Shown here piece after piece: positions 23,975 to 31,779 of a stretch of 46,706 nucleotides of DNA (its first letter is position 1; the number at the start of each line of letters is the position of its first letter). The notes beneath the pieces were generated by a model that was not told the origin of the DNA, did no database searches, and was given only the letters and a program-made list of their open reading frames with translations. The DNA comes from a bacterium. Lineage in GTDB: Bacteria; Patescibacteriota; Minisyncoccia; Phycocordibacterales; UBA9973. The stretch lies in assembly GCA_027484965.1 (NCBI GenBank), contig JAIXRY010000009.1, positions 1-46,706 on the forward strand, read 5' to 3'. The position numbers were made by a program, and so were the translations under genes.

Positions 23975-24766
23975 ATGGAACACTTAAAAGACATACAAAA
24001 AAAGACACAAAGTATAGTCACTGCGCTGTACATGGTTTCTGATTTTATGAATGATAATGAGCCTGTTAAACTAGAACTCAGAAGTATTGGTGTGTCCTTG
24101 ATTAAAGATGTACTCTCTCTCCAAATGTCTGATAGAGGTGAGCACTACAAGAGAGTCTCAATTGTTCGTTACAAGATTGCAGAACTTCAAACTCTGATAA
24201 GTCTAGGACGAACTCTCGGAATGGTGTCCATGATGAATTCAAAACTTTTAGATGACGAGCTTGTGAGTCTTTCTCATGCATTAGAACATGTAAGACCTAT
24301 TGAAAATATAAAATCAAAATCATTCATTCTTCCAGAAAATCTTTTTAAAGAAGAATTTAAAAAAGAAACTGTTCTAGCTGATCGAGATACGACATCGATT
24401 CATGCAGAAAAGAGTGTCAGAGATTATAGTGTCGCCAGTCCTGTTAATATTGGAAATAGTTCATTTCAAAAATTCTCTTTTGAAAAAAATAGTACAGGAA
24501 GTGACATGTCTCACACCAACACTCTTCCTAAAAGGACAGATGAAAATGTAATCATAAAGACAGAAATAAAAGACAATAGAAAAAAAGAAATAATGGACAC
24601 AATTAAAAGACAAGGAGGAGTGTCAGGTGTAACTATAAAAGACATTACAAAATTGTTTACAGATGTAAGTGAGAAAACAATACAAAGAGAACTAACAGAA
24701 ATGCTTCAAAAAGGACAAATTAAAAAGACAGGTGAAAAACGCTGGAGTAGATATTACCCTCTATAA
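23975..24766 (+). CDS. Protein with C-terminal winged helix (DeoR-like), 263 aa
   Basis: The N-terminal 105 residues are helical (LKDIQKKTQSIVTALYMVSD, then KRVSIVRYKIAELQTLISLG). A low-complexity, Ser/Asn/Lys-rich linker follows at about 106-200. Residues about 203-258 form a winged helix-turn-helix (KEIMDTIKRQGGVSGVTIKD, then KTIQRELTEMLQKGQIKKTG) of the DeoR/FUR-like sort. It could be a transcription regulator. The inverted repeat overlapping its own -10 box would suit autoregulation, although no target is proven. It is divergent from ftsK and upstream of the large surface-protein gene. It ends in a strong terminator after an 80-nt tail. Confidence 0.85.
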   Translation: MEHLKDIQKKTQSIVTALYMVSDFMNDNEPVKLELRSIGVSLIKDVLSLQMSDRGEHYKRVSIVRYKIAELQTLISLGRTLGMVSMMNSKLLDDELVSLSHALEHVRPIENIKSKSFILPENLFKEEFKKETVLADRDTTSIHAEKSVRDYSVASPVNIGNSSFQKFSFEKNSTGSDMSHTNTLPKRTDENVIIKTEIKDNRKKEIMDTIKRQGGVSGVTIKDITKLFTDVSEKTIQRELTEMLQKGQIKKTGEKRWSRYYPL

Positions 24767-24849
24767 AATTCTTTAAGAATTTATTAAAAGACATTAATTT
24801 TAAAATTAGGGATTTATTAAAATTACTATAGGACAGATTTAATCAAAAA

Positions 24850-24886
24850 AAGGAGCGGGACCCAACAGGGTCCCGCTCCATTTTTT
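24850..24886 (+). terminator. Rho-independent terminator after the winged-helix gene
   Basis: GGAGCGGGACCC / GGGTCCCGCTCC with an AACA loop, then ATTTTTT. Confidence 0.92.
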
Positions 24887-25302
24887 ACCAATCACGACTC
24901 TTACATACTACACCTTACAACTACCAAAAAGTGACCATCCAGAAACCTTTGAATTAATGTCTCTAGTATTTTTATAAAAGTAGAGAAAAATTATTTTTCA
25001 ACGTTTTCCACATTGATTTTTATTTCTTATTCATCTTCATTTAGGTATACTTATCTTTGTATATATTACGTGCATTTTTTTATGTATTGTGGTAATATAC
25101 AAGTATCCCTCCAAGGAGTGAGCTATCGACACAACTTGGTTCCCGAGCGGTTTTACGTAAGGGTAAAAGGGGATATATCGAAGCGGAACGATCATTGACA
25201 AATGAATAGGAAATACAAAGTGATGCCGACTGCGTATTTTCGCTCGTTCGTTTATCAATATCTTCCGTGTATCGGCCATGTCGACACGGCAGATTCAATC
25301 TT

Positions 25303-25408
25303 TCCAAACCCACATTGTGAATTTGAATTAATCGCATAATTCTCTAATTAAAATAATTTTGATTTTTGACTTATAACTTTTGATTTGAATCTACGGTGTG
25401 GGTTTGGA
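25303..25408 (+). repeat. 12-bp inverted repeat pair with 82-nt spacer
   Basis: TCCAAACCCACA at 25303-25314 and TGTGGGTTTGGA at 25397-25408 are perfect inverted copies. Confidence 0.8.
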
Positions 25409-25419
25409 GAACCCTAACC

Positions 25420-25459
25420 GCATACATCTTAGTTTGTCGAAACTAACTATCAAGTATGC
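25420..25459 (+). promoter_or_regulatory. Leader hairpin upstream of the surface-protein gene
   Basis: GCATAC / GTATGC encloses TTAGTTT-GTCG-AAACTAA. It may protect the mRNA 5' end or shape translation initiation 70 nt downstream. Confidence 0.5.
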
Positions 25460-25527
25460 AGTATTACAAAATTGGTAACTCATTTAAAAGTGTTATCAAA
25501 TAATACAAAAGTTTTTTAAATTTAATT

Positions 25528-28500
25528 ATGAATAAATTCTCATCAACAACTTTGAAAGTTGTTGCTGCTGGAGTATTCGCTTTTGCTATGGCGTTCGCGT
25601 CAACAGCAAGTGCTTACACTTTCACAACAACACTTAGACAAGGTTCAAGAGGAGTAGCTGTTCAAGAACTACAAAAGTTTTTGAATGCTTACTCTTCAGA
25701 AACAGTAGTTGCTACTTCTGGCGCAGGTTCAGCAGGTAAAGAAACTACATCTTTCGGTCCAGCTACTAGAAGAGCAGTTATCGCTTTCCAAAAGAAAAAC
25801 GGTCTTGCTCAAGTAGGACAAGTTGGTCCAGCTACTCGTGCTCTTCTTAACGGAACAAGTACAGGTGGTGGTTCAAATCCAGTAACAAATACTAATGGTG
25901 TTTCAAGAGCTACAACAAGTCCAGCTTCAGGAACTCTTATTGCTACACAAGCTAATGCAAAACTTCTTGATATGACTTTTGCTGGTAACTACACAGTTAC
26001 TAATGTAAAACTTATGAAAGGAGGTATCTCAACAAACTCAGCACTTTCAAACATTTACTTGTTTGATGGCGCAACACGTTTGACAGATGCTGCAACAGTT
26101 AACTCAATGGGAGAAATCTCATTCAACGCTCCATCAGGTCTATTTATGGTAAATGGTTCAAAAACTATTTCTGTAATGGCTGATGTTGCTTCAGGTACAT
26201 CAGGACAAACAGTTTCTGTTAGCTTTGCTTCTGCTATGGCAGGAACAACAGCTGTTACAGGATCTGCAGAAGGTAGTACATTTACTATAGCTGCAAATCC
26301 TTCTAACATGTCAACAGTTTCATTTACATCTTCAACTGTTACTCCTTCAGGAGCAACATTGAACACAGGTTCAAATGTAACTCTATGGCAATCATCAGCA
26401 ACTATTGGAAACAATGATGTTTTCTTTGATCGCGTTGCTTTCCGTCAAGTTGGTTCAGCTCCAGCTTCAGCATTTGCAAACTTCAAACTCTATGTAAATG
26501 GAACACAAGTTGCATCAGCTGCTGGTCTTGACTCAAACGGTTATGTAACATTCGTTCCTACATCTCCTGTTCGTCTTCTTTCAGGGACTCGTATAATGCG
26601 TGTTGACGCAGACGTTGTTTCAGGAGCATCACGTACAGTACAGCTTTCTCTTAGAACAGCTGCAGATGCAGGATTCCGTGATTCACAACTTGGTGTTAAT
26701 GTAACTGCTGCAGGTCTTCCTGAAGTAGCAACAACAGCAAGTACAATCGCAGGATCAACAGGTGGTACTATTACTATCGAAAAAGATGTAACATCACCTT
26801 CACAAAACGTTGCTCTTTCAAGTAACGATGCAGTGCTAGGTATCTTCAAAGCAACTGTATACGGTGAACCTGTAAAAGTTGAAACTCTTACAGTTGGAGG
26901 AACATACTCTGTTACTTCTACTATCCGTAACGGACGTCTTTTGATTAACGGTACACAATATGGTTCTACAGCAACTCTAGTTCCAGCAGGTACATCATTT
27001 ACTACAAACTACACAATCTACCCAGGTACTCCTGTTATGATTGAAGTTCGTGGAGATATATTTGACAATGACGGAACACAAAGTTTTGTTGGTGGAAGTA
27101 CAATACTTACAACAATCGTTGCAGGTTCAGCTAATGGTCAAAAAATGGATTCACTTGGATCAGTAGATGTTCCAGCTGCAAACGTAAGTTCAAATACATT
27201 GACTGTTGGTACAACAGCAATGACTTTGTCTAGAAATGCAACATACACAAACCAAACAGTAGTTCTTCCACAAACAGCTTACAAAGTTGGTTCATGGAAT
27301 CTAGTTGGTTCTTCAATCGAAGATATTCTTTTGACAACATTGTCATTTGATATTGATTCAGTAACAAACACTACATTTAGTGCAGCTGACATGACAAATG
27401 TTTACGCTGTTATTAAGTCAGGTGGCGCAACAGTTCTTACAACTTCACCAGTTGGAACAGCTACTGCAGCTGATAACAATGTTTCTGTTAACTACACTCT
27501 TGCTAAAAACGCAAGTATCACAGTAGAGTTCTTTGCAACTCTTGGTTCAACAGTAACAGCGGCTGACTCAGTTAAAACAGACCTTACTGTAACAGGACAA
27601 TCACTAACAAGTGGAAGTTCAATTACAGCAACATCTGCTGATACTGATGGACAAACATTGACAGCAGGTGCAGGATCATTGACTATTACAGCTGATGCTT
27701 CAACACCTACAAGTCCAATCGTTTACTCTGATAACCAAACAGTTCGTACAGCAGCATTCAAATTTGCTTCTGTAAACACTGGTTACAAAGTTACAGACAT
27801 TACTTTGACAATCCCTGCAGCTGGTGCAACTATTGCTAATACAGTAAATATTTCATCAACAACAGGATCATTCTCAGCTTCAATGACTGCAGGTGCAACA
27901 ATGACATTCTCTGGTCTTAACTGGAATATTCCAGCTAACACAAATGCAGTATTGAATGTAGACCTAGTTCTTGGATCTGTTGGATTCTCAGCAGGTACAT
28001 CAGGAGCAAGTCTTGCAACTGCTTTGACAGACGTAACAGCAACTTCTGCAGCTACAGGTGTATCTGCAGCAGCGACAGAATCAAATCCAGCAGGAACAAC
28101 ATTCTACGCTTACGCAGCAACTCCAACAATCACTCAAACAGAACTTTCTAGTTCAGAAAGTTTGCTTGGAACAGGTACAAAGAATGTTGCTAAATTCGCT
28201 GTTTCTTCAAATGGAGGTGAAATCTCTTGGAAGAAATTGATCTTCACTGTAACTCGTGCAATCTCAGGTACTGATACTCTTGCAACACCAACACTTTGGG
28301 ATGCAGATACTAATACTCAAATTGCAGGAACACCAGCATTCACAGGATCTGTGGAAGCTGATGGCGGAACAGCAGGTACAATTACTTTTGTTGCTACTAA
28401 CGAACAACAAATTAATGGTACAAAGAACTACATATTGAAAGTAGTTGTTGCAGGTACAATTACAGATGGGGATAACCTAAACGTAAGTATCGCACAACCT

Positions 28501-28665
28501 TCTTCATACGTAGCTCCTGCAGCTTACGCTACAGTAGCTGGCACAACATCATCATTCACATGGTCTGATATGTCAGCTTCAAGTCACTCAGAGTCAACTA
28601 CTGACTGGAGTAACGGTTTTGGAATCAAGAATCTTCCAACAAATACTTGGACTCTTTCAAAATAG
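25528..28665 (+). CDS. Secreted peptidoglycan-binding repeat protein, candidate S-layer/major surface protein
   Basis: The signal peptide is clear: MNKFSSTTLK, a hydrophobic core, and cleavage after STASA at residue 29. Residues about 34-110 are a PG_binding_1-like domain (LRQGSRGVAVQELQKFLN, then TTSFGPATRRAVIAFQKKNG, then VGPATRALLNGTS) that would fix the protein to the wall. The remaining 930 residues are Thr/Ser/Ala/Gly/Val-rich beta-sandwich-like repeats, with almost no Cys and few His. That is typical of S-layer or giant adhesion proteins. The gene uses a narrow set of codons (ACA, GCT, TCA, GGT), which together with the long structured leader suggests very high expression. There is no C-terminal membrane anchor or sorting signal. 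It is a single-gene unit with its own terminator. Confidence 0.88.
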   Translation: MNKFSSTTLKVVAAGVFAFAMAFASTASAYTFTTTLRQGSRGVAVQELQKFLNAYSSETVVATSGAGSAGKETTSFGPATRRAVIAFQKKNGLAQVGQVGPATRALLNGTSTGGGSNPVTNTNGVSRATTSPASGTLIATQANAKLLDMTFAGNYTVTNVKLMKGGISTNSALSNIYLFDGATRLTDAATVNSMGEISFNAPSGLFMVNGSKTISVMADVASGTSGQTVSVSFASAMAGTTAVTGSAEGSTFTIAANPSNMSTVSFTSSTVTPSGATLNTGSNVTLWQSSATIGNNDVFFDRVAFRQVGSAPASAFANFKLYVNGTQVASAAGLDSNGYVTFVPTSPVRLLSGTRIMRVDADVVSGASRTVQLSLRTAADAGFRDSQLGVNVTAAGLPEVATTASTIAGSTGGTITIEKDVTSPSQNVALSSNDAVLGIFKATVYGEPVKVETLTVGGTYSVTSTIRNGRLLINGTQYGSTATLVPAGTSFTTNYTIYPGTPVMIEVRGDIFDNDGTQSFVGGSTILTTIVAGSANGQKMDSLGSVDVPAANVSSNTLTVGTTAMTLSRNATYTNQTVVLPQTAYKVGSWNLVGSSIEDILLTTLSFDIDSVTNTTFSAADMTNVYAVIKSGGATVLTTSPVGTATAADNNVSVNYTLAKNASITVEFFATLGSTVTAADSVKTDLTVTGQSLTSGSSITATSADTDGQTLTAGAGSLTITADASTPTSPIVYSDNQTVRTAAFKFASVNTGYKVTDITLTIPAAGATIANTVNISSTTGSFSASMTAGATMTFSGLNWNIPANTNAVLNVDLVLGSVGFSAGTSGASLATALTDVTATSAATGVSAAATESNPAGTTFYAYAATPTITQTELSSSESLLGTGTKNVAKFAVSSNGGEISWKKLIFTVTRAISGTDTLATPTLWDADTNTQIAGTPAFTGSVEADGGTAGTITFVATNEQQINGTKNYILKVVVAGTITDGDNLNVSIAQPSSYVAPAAYATVAGTTSSFTWSDMSASSHSESTTDWSNGFGIKNLPTNTWTLSK

Positions 28666-28700
28666 TCTAACGTAAATCTTGGTCAGGTAACTTAAACCAA

Positions 28701-28732
28701 AAAAGAAAAACCCCGTAAGGGGTTTTTCTTTT
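28701..28732 (+). terminator. Terminator after the surface-protein gene
   Basis: AAGAAAAACCCC / GGGGTTTTTCTT with a GTAA loop, followed by T's. Confidence 0.9.
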
Positions 28733-28737
28733 TGTGA

Positions 28738-28743
28738 TATACT
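28738..28743 (+). promoter_or_regulatory. -10 box of the TPR protein gene
   Basis: TATACT ends 7 nt before ATG 28751, again a near-leaderless arrangement right behind a terminator. Confidence 0.5.
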
Positions 28744-28750
28744 ATAAAAT

Positions 28751-29407
28751 ATGGAAAATAAGAAAAAAATAATCATAACAATATTATCTTTATTAATAGT
28801 TGCGGTATTAGTTTTTTTGTATACAAAAAACAATAAAAAAGAAAATATAACCCAAGAAGATAATTCAAAAAATGAAGAATTAAATTTGGAAAAAACAGAT
28901 AAAGAAGATGTTGTTGAAAGTGTTGAAAAGCAAGTAAGCACAAAAAAATACCAAGAATTTATGGATTTAGGTGATAGTTCTGTTAATAAAAAAGACTATA
29001 GCAGTGCTATATCTTATTACAAAAAAGCGCTTTCTTTTGGTGAGAAAGATGTTGTTTATGCAAAGATTTATAACGCCTATCTTGCTAGTAAGGATATAAA
29101 AAACGCCACAATAGCCTTAAATAAGGCAATTACAATAAATCCAGAATATACTCTATATCACATATGGTCTCTTGAACTCCAAAGATCTGTTGTTTCTTAT
29201 GACAAATTGGTTGAAATTTATAAAGACGGATATTTAAAATCAATAAAAGAATCTAAAGTTAATCTAATTACATCTTTTGCTAGAATTTCAGAAGAATTAG
29301 GTAAAAACGATGAAGCTATAAATCTTTGGAAAGACGCTCAAATTGTAAGTCCAGACAAAAAAGATATGTATCAAGCAGAAATTGATCGTATATCTTCAAA
29401 AAAATAA
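28751..29407 (+). CDS. Membrane-anchored TPR-repeat protein, 218 aa
   Basis: Residues about 6-24 form a membrane helix (IIITILSLLIVAVLVFLYTK). A charged Asn/Lys/Glu-rich linker follows, then two to three tetratricopeptide repeats: FMDLGDSSVNKKDYSSAISY, ATIALNKAITINPEYTLYHI, and a later ELGKNDEAINLWKDAQIVSP. TPR domains mediate protein-protein contacts; here probably outside the membrane. No enzyme motif. It has its own promoter and terminator. Confidence 0.82.
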   Translation: MENKKKIIITILSLLIVAVLVFLYTKNNKKENITQEDNSKNEELNLEKTDKEDVVESVEKQVSTKKYQEFMDLGDSSVNKKDYSSAISYYKKALSFGEKDVVYAKIYNAYLASKDIKNATIALNKAITINPEYTLYHIWSLELQRSVVSYDKLVEIYKDGYLKSIKESKVNLITSFARISEELGKNDEAINLWKDAQIVSPDKKDMYQAEIDRISSKK

Positions 29408-29415
29408 TTTAATTT

Positions 29416-29450
29416 AACAAAAAAACTACTTAACGAGTAGTTTTTTGTTT
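29416..29450 (+). terminator. Terminator after the TPR gene
   Basis: AACAAAAAAACTACT / AGTAGTTTTTTGTTT with a TAACG loop. Confidence 0.88.
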
Positions 29451-29501
29451 GTGGAAAAACTGTGGATAAATCTCTTTTTGCAAGAGATGTAAAGACAATG
29501 A

Positions 29502-29507
29502 TATAAT
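29502..29507 (+). promoter_or_regulatory. -10 box of the cupredoxin-like gene
   Basis: TATAAT ends 9 nt before ATG 29517. Confidence 0.5.
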
Positions 29508-29516
29508 AAGCCTATT

Positions 29517-30026
29517 ATGAAACAGATATTCGATAAAATTGTTGCATGGGTGAAAAAGTATAAAGATAATATAATCCCTATCTTGGTACTCGTTCTCGTA
29601 TTTATTGTTGGTGCTATGGCTATTCGTCATGATTTTTCAAAAGAAAATTCATACGAACCAAAAAATCCAGAAGAGGTAAGTCTAGATGCGGAATCAAGTC
29701 TTTTTTTGGAAGCAGGGTCACCTGAATTAAAAGATAGTGAAATAAGTAGTGCAAATGTGGAAGTTGTAAAAGTATCAGATCCTATAGAAAGTATTACTAA
29801 AATGACTTTTAATGCGCTCTGTGTTAGTCCTGAAAAAGAAATCTCTGTATCAACTGGTACAAAGGTAAAATTTGAAAACATTCAAGGAGAAACAAAAAGT
29901 ATTAAAATTCTAGAAACTGTATACTCTATTCCACAATACAAATACCGTACATACACATTCAATACTGCTGGTAGTTTTGAAGTTTCTTGTGATAGTACTG
30001 TTGTAGGTACTGTTGTGGTAAAATAG
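29517..30026 (+). CDS. Membrane-anchored cupredoxin-like protein without copper ligands, 169 aa
   Basis: N-terminal membrane helix at about 21-40 (IIPILVLVLVFIVGAMAIRH), a linker, and a C-terminal domain of about 75 residues with cupredoxin order: FNALCVSPEKEISVSTGTKV, then KFENIQGETKSIKIL, then YKYRTYTFNTAGSFEVSCDS and GTVVVK. In copper proteins this fold holds two His, one Cys and often Met. Here the Cys of EVSC is present but no His occurs in the domain, so type-1 copper binding is unlikely. It may be a structural or partner-binding relic. A 41-aa frame follows 4 nt after the stop. Confidence 0.75.
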   Translation: MKQIFDKIVAWVKKYKDNIIPILVLVLVFIVGAMAIRHDFSKENSYEPKNPEEVSLDAESSLFLEAGSPELKDSEISSANVEVVKVSDPIESITKMTFNALCVSPEKEISVSTGTKVKFENIQGETKSIKILETVYSIPQYKYRTYTFNTAGSFEVSCDSTVVGTVVVK

Positions 30027-30030
30027 ATAC

Positions 30031-30156
30031 ATGAATAATCGCCTTTTAAAAATTCTGGCTGGTTTTATAGGAATGATTTTAATAGGGCTTACATCACTTT
30101 ATTTTGTTCAATATTTTAATCAAGATAAGACAAAAAATGTTGTTATAAGAAACTAA
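30031..30156 (+). CDS. Small single-span membrane protein, 41 aa
   Basis: ATG 30031 to TAA 30156 reads MNNRLLKILAGFIGMILIGL, TSLYFVQYFN, QDKTKNVVIRN. One membrane helix at about 7-27 with flanking charges. It begins 4 nt after the cupredoxin-like gene and is closed by a terminator 20 nt later, so it fits as the last gene of that small operon. Family unknown. Confidence 0.6.
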   Translation: MNNRLLKILAGFIGMILIGLTSLYFVQYFNQDKTKNVVIRN

Positions 30157-30176
30157 AAATTAACAGAAGTTTATTT

Positions 30177-30214
30177 AAAAAACACATAAATTCATTGAGT
30201 TTATGTGTTTTTTT
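30177..30214 (+). terminator. Terminator after the 41-aa gene
   Basis: AAAAAACACATAAA / TTTATGTGTTTTTT with a 9-nt loop. Confidence 0.88.
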
Positions 30215-30405
30215 GTATTTTATATTAAGCGAGGATATTACTTTCCAGAAGCCCCACTGAGATACTTTTGGTATCGATTGGACGATCAGTATATTCGTGT
30301 CGAGAGGTTTAAGAAAAACGAGCACGATTTACGTGTGTTTTGTACTTAATTACCAAGCGAGGATGTGTGTTCCACTGTGTTTTTTGTATTTTATACTAAG
30401 CGAGG
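30205..30405 (+). repeat. Three imperfect direct repeats GTGTTTT..GTA..AAGCGAGG
   Basis: Copies at 30205-30234, 30335-30362 and 30377-30405 share a T-run, GTATTTTATA(T/C)T or a variant of it, and the end AAGCGAGG. Copies 1 and 3 are almost identical and contain -10-like TATATT/TATACT. An inverted partial copy (CCTCGCTT) occurs at about 31903-31910. The stretch between copies 1 and 2 holds no gene that I can support. Confidence 0.65.
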
Positions 30406-30527
30406 GTGTCACTCGTAAAAGACCTCTGAAAGCGCGACTGGCGCTGTAAGGAGGAAATGTTCATCAGGACATTTCCGTGTCTTTTTCGAGTGACACCCGA
30501 GCGCCTTTGACTAGGCGCACTTTTTTT
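30404..30527 (+). ncRNA. Structured RNA with its own terminator upstream of rplJ
   Basis: A 12-bp outer stem pairs GGGTGTCACTCG (30404-30415) with CGAGTGACACCC (30487-30498) and continues with AAAAGA/TCTTTT. Inside are CCTC (30423-30426) / GAGG (30451-30454), AGCGC/GCGCT (30431-30445), and GGAAATGT/ACATTTCC (30453-30476), which competes for two bases with the previous helix. A terminator hairpin GCGCC/GGCGC plus seven T's (30501-30527) follows. TATACT at 30392-30397 could be its -10. It may be a separate small RNA or an attenuator in front of rplJ. No known family was recognised. Confidence 0.55.
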
Positions 30528-30535
30528 GTTACTAT
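30507..30535 (+). promoter_or_regulatory. Promoter of rplJ-rplL
   Basis: TTGACT (30507-30512, in the loop of the preceding terminator), 17-nt spacer, TACTAT (30530-30535); predicted start about 30542. Confidence 0.6.
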
Positions 30536-30541
30536 ACAAGA

Positions 30542-30640
30542 ACTTGCCGTAGACAGAGGGTTGTCCCAAAAGACATAAAACCTTCCGAGGTATCTCATCC
30601 AATATTTGTTGGAGATACGGTAAAAGTATGGTCGAAGCTA
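30542..30640 (+). promoter_or_regulatory. Ribosomal protein L10 leader (rplJL autoregulation)
   Basis: Conserved L10-leader pieces are visible: GCCGTAGACAGAGGG, then AAAACCTTCCGAGGT, then a hairpin closed by TATCTC / GAGATA with CCAA/TTGG (30591-30617). In this family L10(L12)4 binds the kink-turn-like leader and represses its own operon. The leader ends about 20 nt before the rplJ ATG. Confidence 0.75.
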
Positions 30641-30655
30641 AAAAACAAAAAAATT

Positions 30656-31138
30656 ATGATCACAAAAGATAAAAAGAGTCTTATCATTAAAGAACTTGAA
30701 AGTTCTTTAAAAGATACAAATTCTATCGTTTTTGTAAATTTCCATAAAATTACTGTTGCTCAAGTAAACAAACTCCGTCGCACACTAGGTGAAGAAGGAA
30801 CAGGATACAAGGTAGCAAAAAAGACTCTTCTCAAGAGAGTTCTTGATGGAAAATACGAAGGTGAATTACCTGTACTCGATGGCGAAATCGCTATTGCTTA
30901 CGGTGCTGATTTGATTGCTCCAGCTCGTGGTGTAAATCAATTTGAAAAAGAAAACAAAGGTTCTCTTAAAATAGTTGGTGGTGTTTTTGAAGGTAAATAC
31001 ATGAACGCACAAGAAATGCTTGCTATTGCAACTATTCCTTCTCGTGAAGTACTTCTTTCACAAATCGCATACCTCCTCAAGAGTCCTATGCAAAGACTTG
31101 CTATCGGCGTTAAAGCTGTAGCGGAAAAGAAAGCTTAA
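30656..31138 (+). CDS. rplJ: Large ribosomal subunit protein uL10
   Basis: Base of the ribosomal stalk: binds 23S rRNA and carries bL12 dimers. Recognised by KKSLIIKELESSLKDTNSIV, VNKLRRTLGEEGTGYKVAKK and IATIPSREVLLSQIAYLLKS near the end. Length of 160 aa is typical (165-175). ATG 30656 is the only start that keeps the conserved N-terminus. rplK and rplA, which often precede it, are not here. bL12 follows after 77 nt. Expression is likely controlled by the L10 leader. Confidence 0.96.
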   Translation: MITKDKKSLIIKELESSLKDTNSIVFVNFHKITVAQVNKLRRTLGEEGTGYKVAKKTLLKRVLDGKYEGELPVLDGEIAIAYGADLIAPARGVNQFEKENKGSLKIVGGVFEGKYMNAQEMLAIATIPSREVLLSQIAYLLKSPMQRLAIGVKAVAEKKA

Positions 31139-31215
31139 TCGCTTTAAATGGTTAGTTAAGTTATTAAATTAATATTTCTAGAAACTATAATAAGTATCTA
31201 GAACCTAATAAAATT

Positions 31216-31578
31216 ATGTCAAAATTCGATTCATTCCTCTCAGAACTTGAAAACGCTTCAGTTCTAGAACTCAATGACCTTGTAAAGGCTATTGAAGAAA
31301 AATTCGGTGTTTCTGCAGCAGCTGTTGCAAGCGCTCCAGCAGCAGCCGGTGCAGCAGAAGAAGTAAAAGATTCATTTACAGTTGTTCTTGCAAGTGCAGG
31401 TGAACAAAAAATTGCTGTTATGAAAGTAGTTAAAGAAGCTCTTGGTCTCGGTCTTAAAGAAGCAAAAGATTTGGTTGATGGTGCACCAGCAACAATCAAA
31501 GAAGGTGCTAAGAAAGACGAAGCAGAAGCAATGAAAAAAGCTATTGAAGAGGCAGGAGGAAAGGTTGAGTTAAAGTAA
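31216..31578 (+). CDS. rplL: Large ribosomal subunit protein bL12 (L7/L12)
   Basis: Multi-copy stalk protein that recruits translation GTPases. It has the N-terminal dimerisation helix ([20 protein letters not shown]), an Ala-rich hinge ([17 protein letters not shown]) and the C-terminal domain ([20 protein letters not shown], then [20 protein letters not shown], ending KVELK). 120 aa. The last codons and stop are in a small hairpin (31568-31591). Unusual structured RNA elements follow. Confidence 0.97.
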   Translation: MSKFDSFLSELENASVLELNDLVKAIEEKFGVSAAAVASAPAAAGAAEEVKDSFTVVLASAGEQKIAVMKVVKEALGLGLKEAKDLVDGAPATIKEGAKKDEAEAMKKAIEEAGGKVELK

Positions 31579-31595
31579 TTTTACTTTAACTAAAA

Positions 31596-31694
31596 CTTTC
31601 CGGAAGTACTCGAATTTCTTTTCTTAGAGAAATTCAGAGTGCAAGGAGGAAATTAGAAAGAAAACCCGCTTAAAGCGGGTTTTCTTTCTAATTT
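31596..31694 (+). other. RNA element B: pyrimidine-GGAA-stem-AA-GGAGG plus terminator
   Basis: CTTTCC (31596-31601), GGAA, stem GTACTC (31606-31611) / GAGTGC (31637-31642) enclosing a second stem, AA, GGAGG (31645-31649). TTTCC can pair with GGAGG. A perfect 22-bp hairpin (31650-31671 / 31673-31694; core AAAACCCGCTT/AAGCGGGTTTT) follows directly and could terminate transcription after rplL. Confidence 0.6.
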
Positions 31695-31702
31695 AAGTCG
31701 TG

Positions 31703-31740
31703 CCCATTTGTGCGCCTCTAAAGCGCACAGGGACTCAGAG
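31703..31740 (+). other. Possible H-type pseudoknot between elements B and C
   Basis: GTGCGC (31710-31715) / GCGCAC (31723-31728), an outer CCC (31703-31705) / GGG (31730-31732), and loop CTCT (31716-31719) complementary to AGAG (31737-31740). Confidence 0.4.
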
Positions 31741-31779
31741 GAAAAGTAGAACTTAAATAAGCTAGCTTGTTTAAGGAGA

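Larger units (their letters stand above)
24887..25527 (+). other. 640-nt gene-free leader region of the large surface-protein gene
   Basis: 24887-25090 is AT-rich with nothing recognised. 25105-25310 is clearly richer in G+C and contains several small hairpins, for example TTTTAC/GTAAAA inside GTTCC/GGAAC, and CCGTGT/ACACGG. It matches no ncRNA family I know (no RNase P, tmRNA, SRP or 6S signatures). A 12-bp inverted repeat (25303-25314 and 25397-25408) frames 82 nt of AT-rich DNA. A hairpin at 25420-25459 has GCATAC/GTATGC outside and TTAGTTT/AAACTAA inside. Open frames on the minus strand here have no protein-like composition. It is probably a long structured 5' UTR and promoter region. Confidence 0.5.

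Noticed and set aside
25037-25337. Two minus-strand frames of 80-85 codons in the surface-protein leader
   Set aside because: Composition is not protein-like, both overlap each other in different frames, and the region folds into hairpins.
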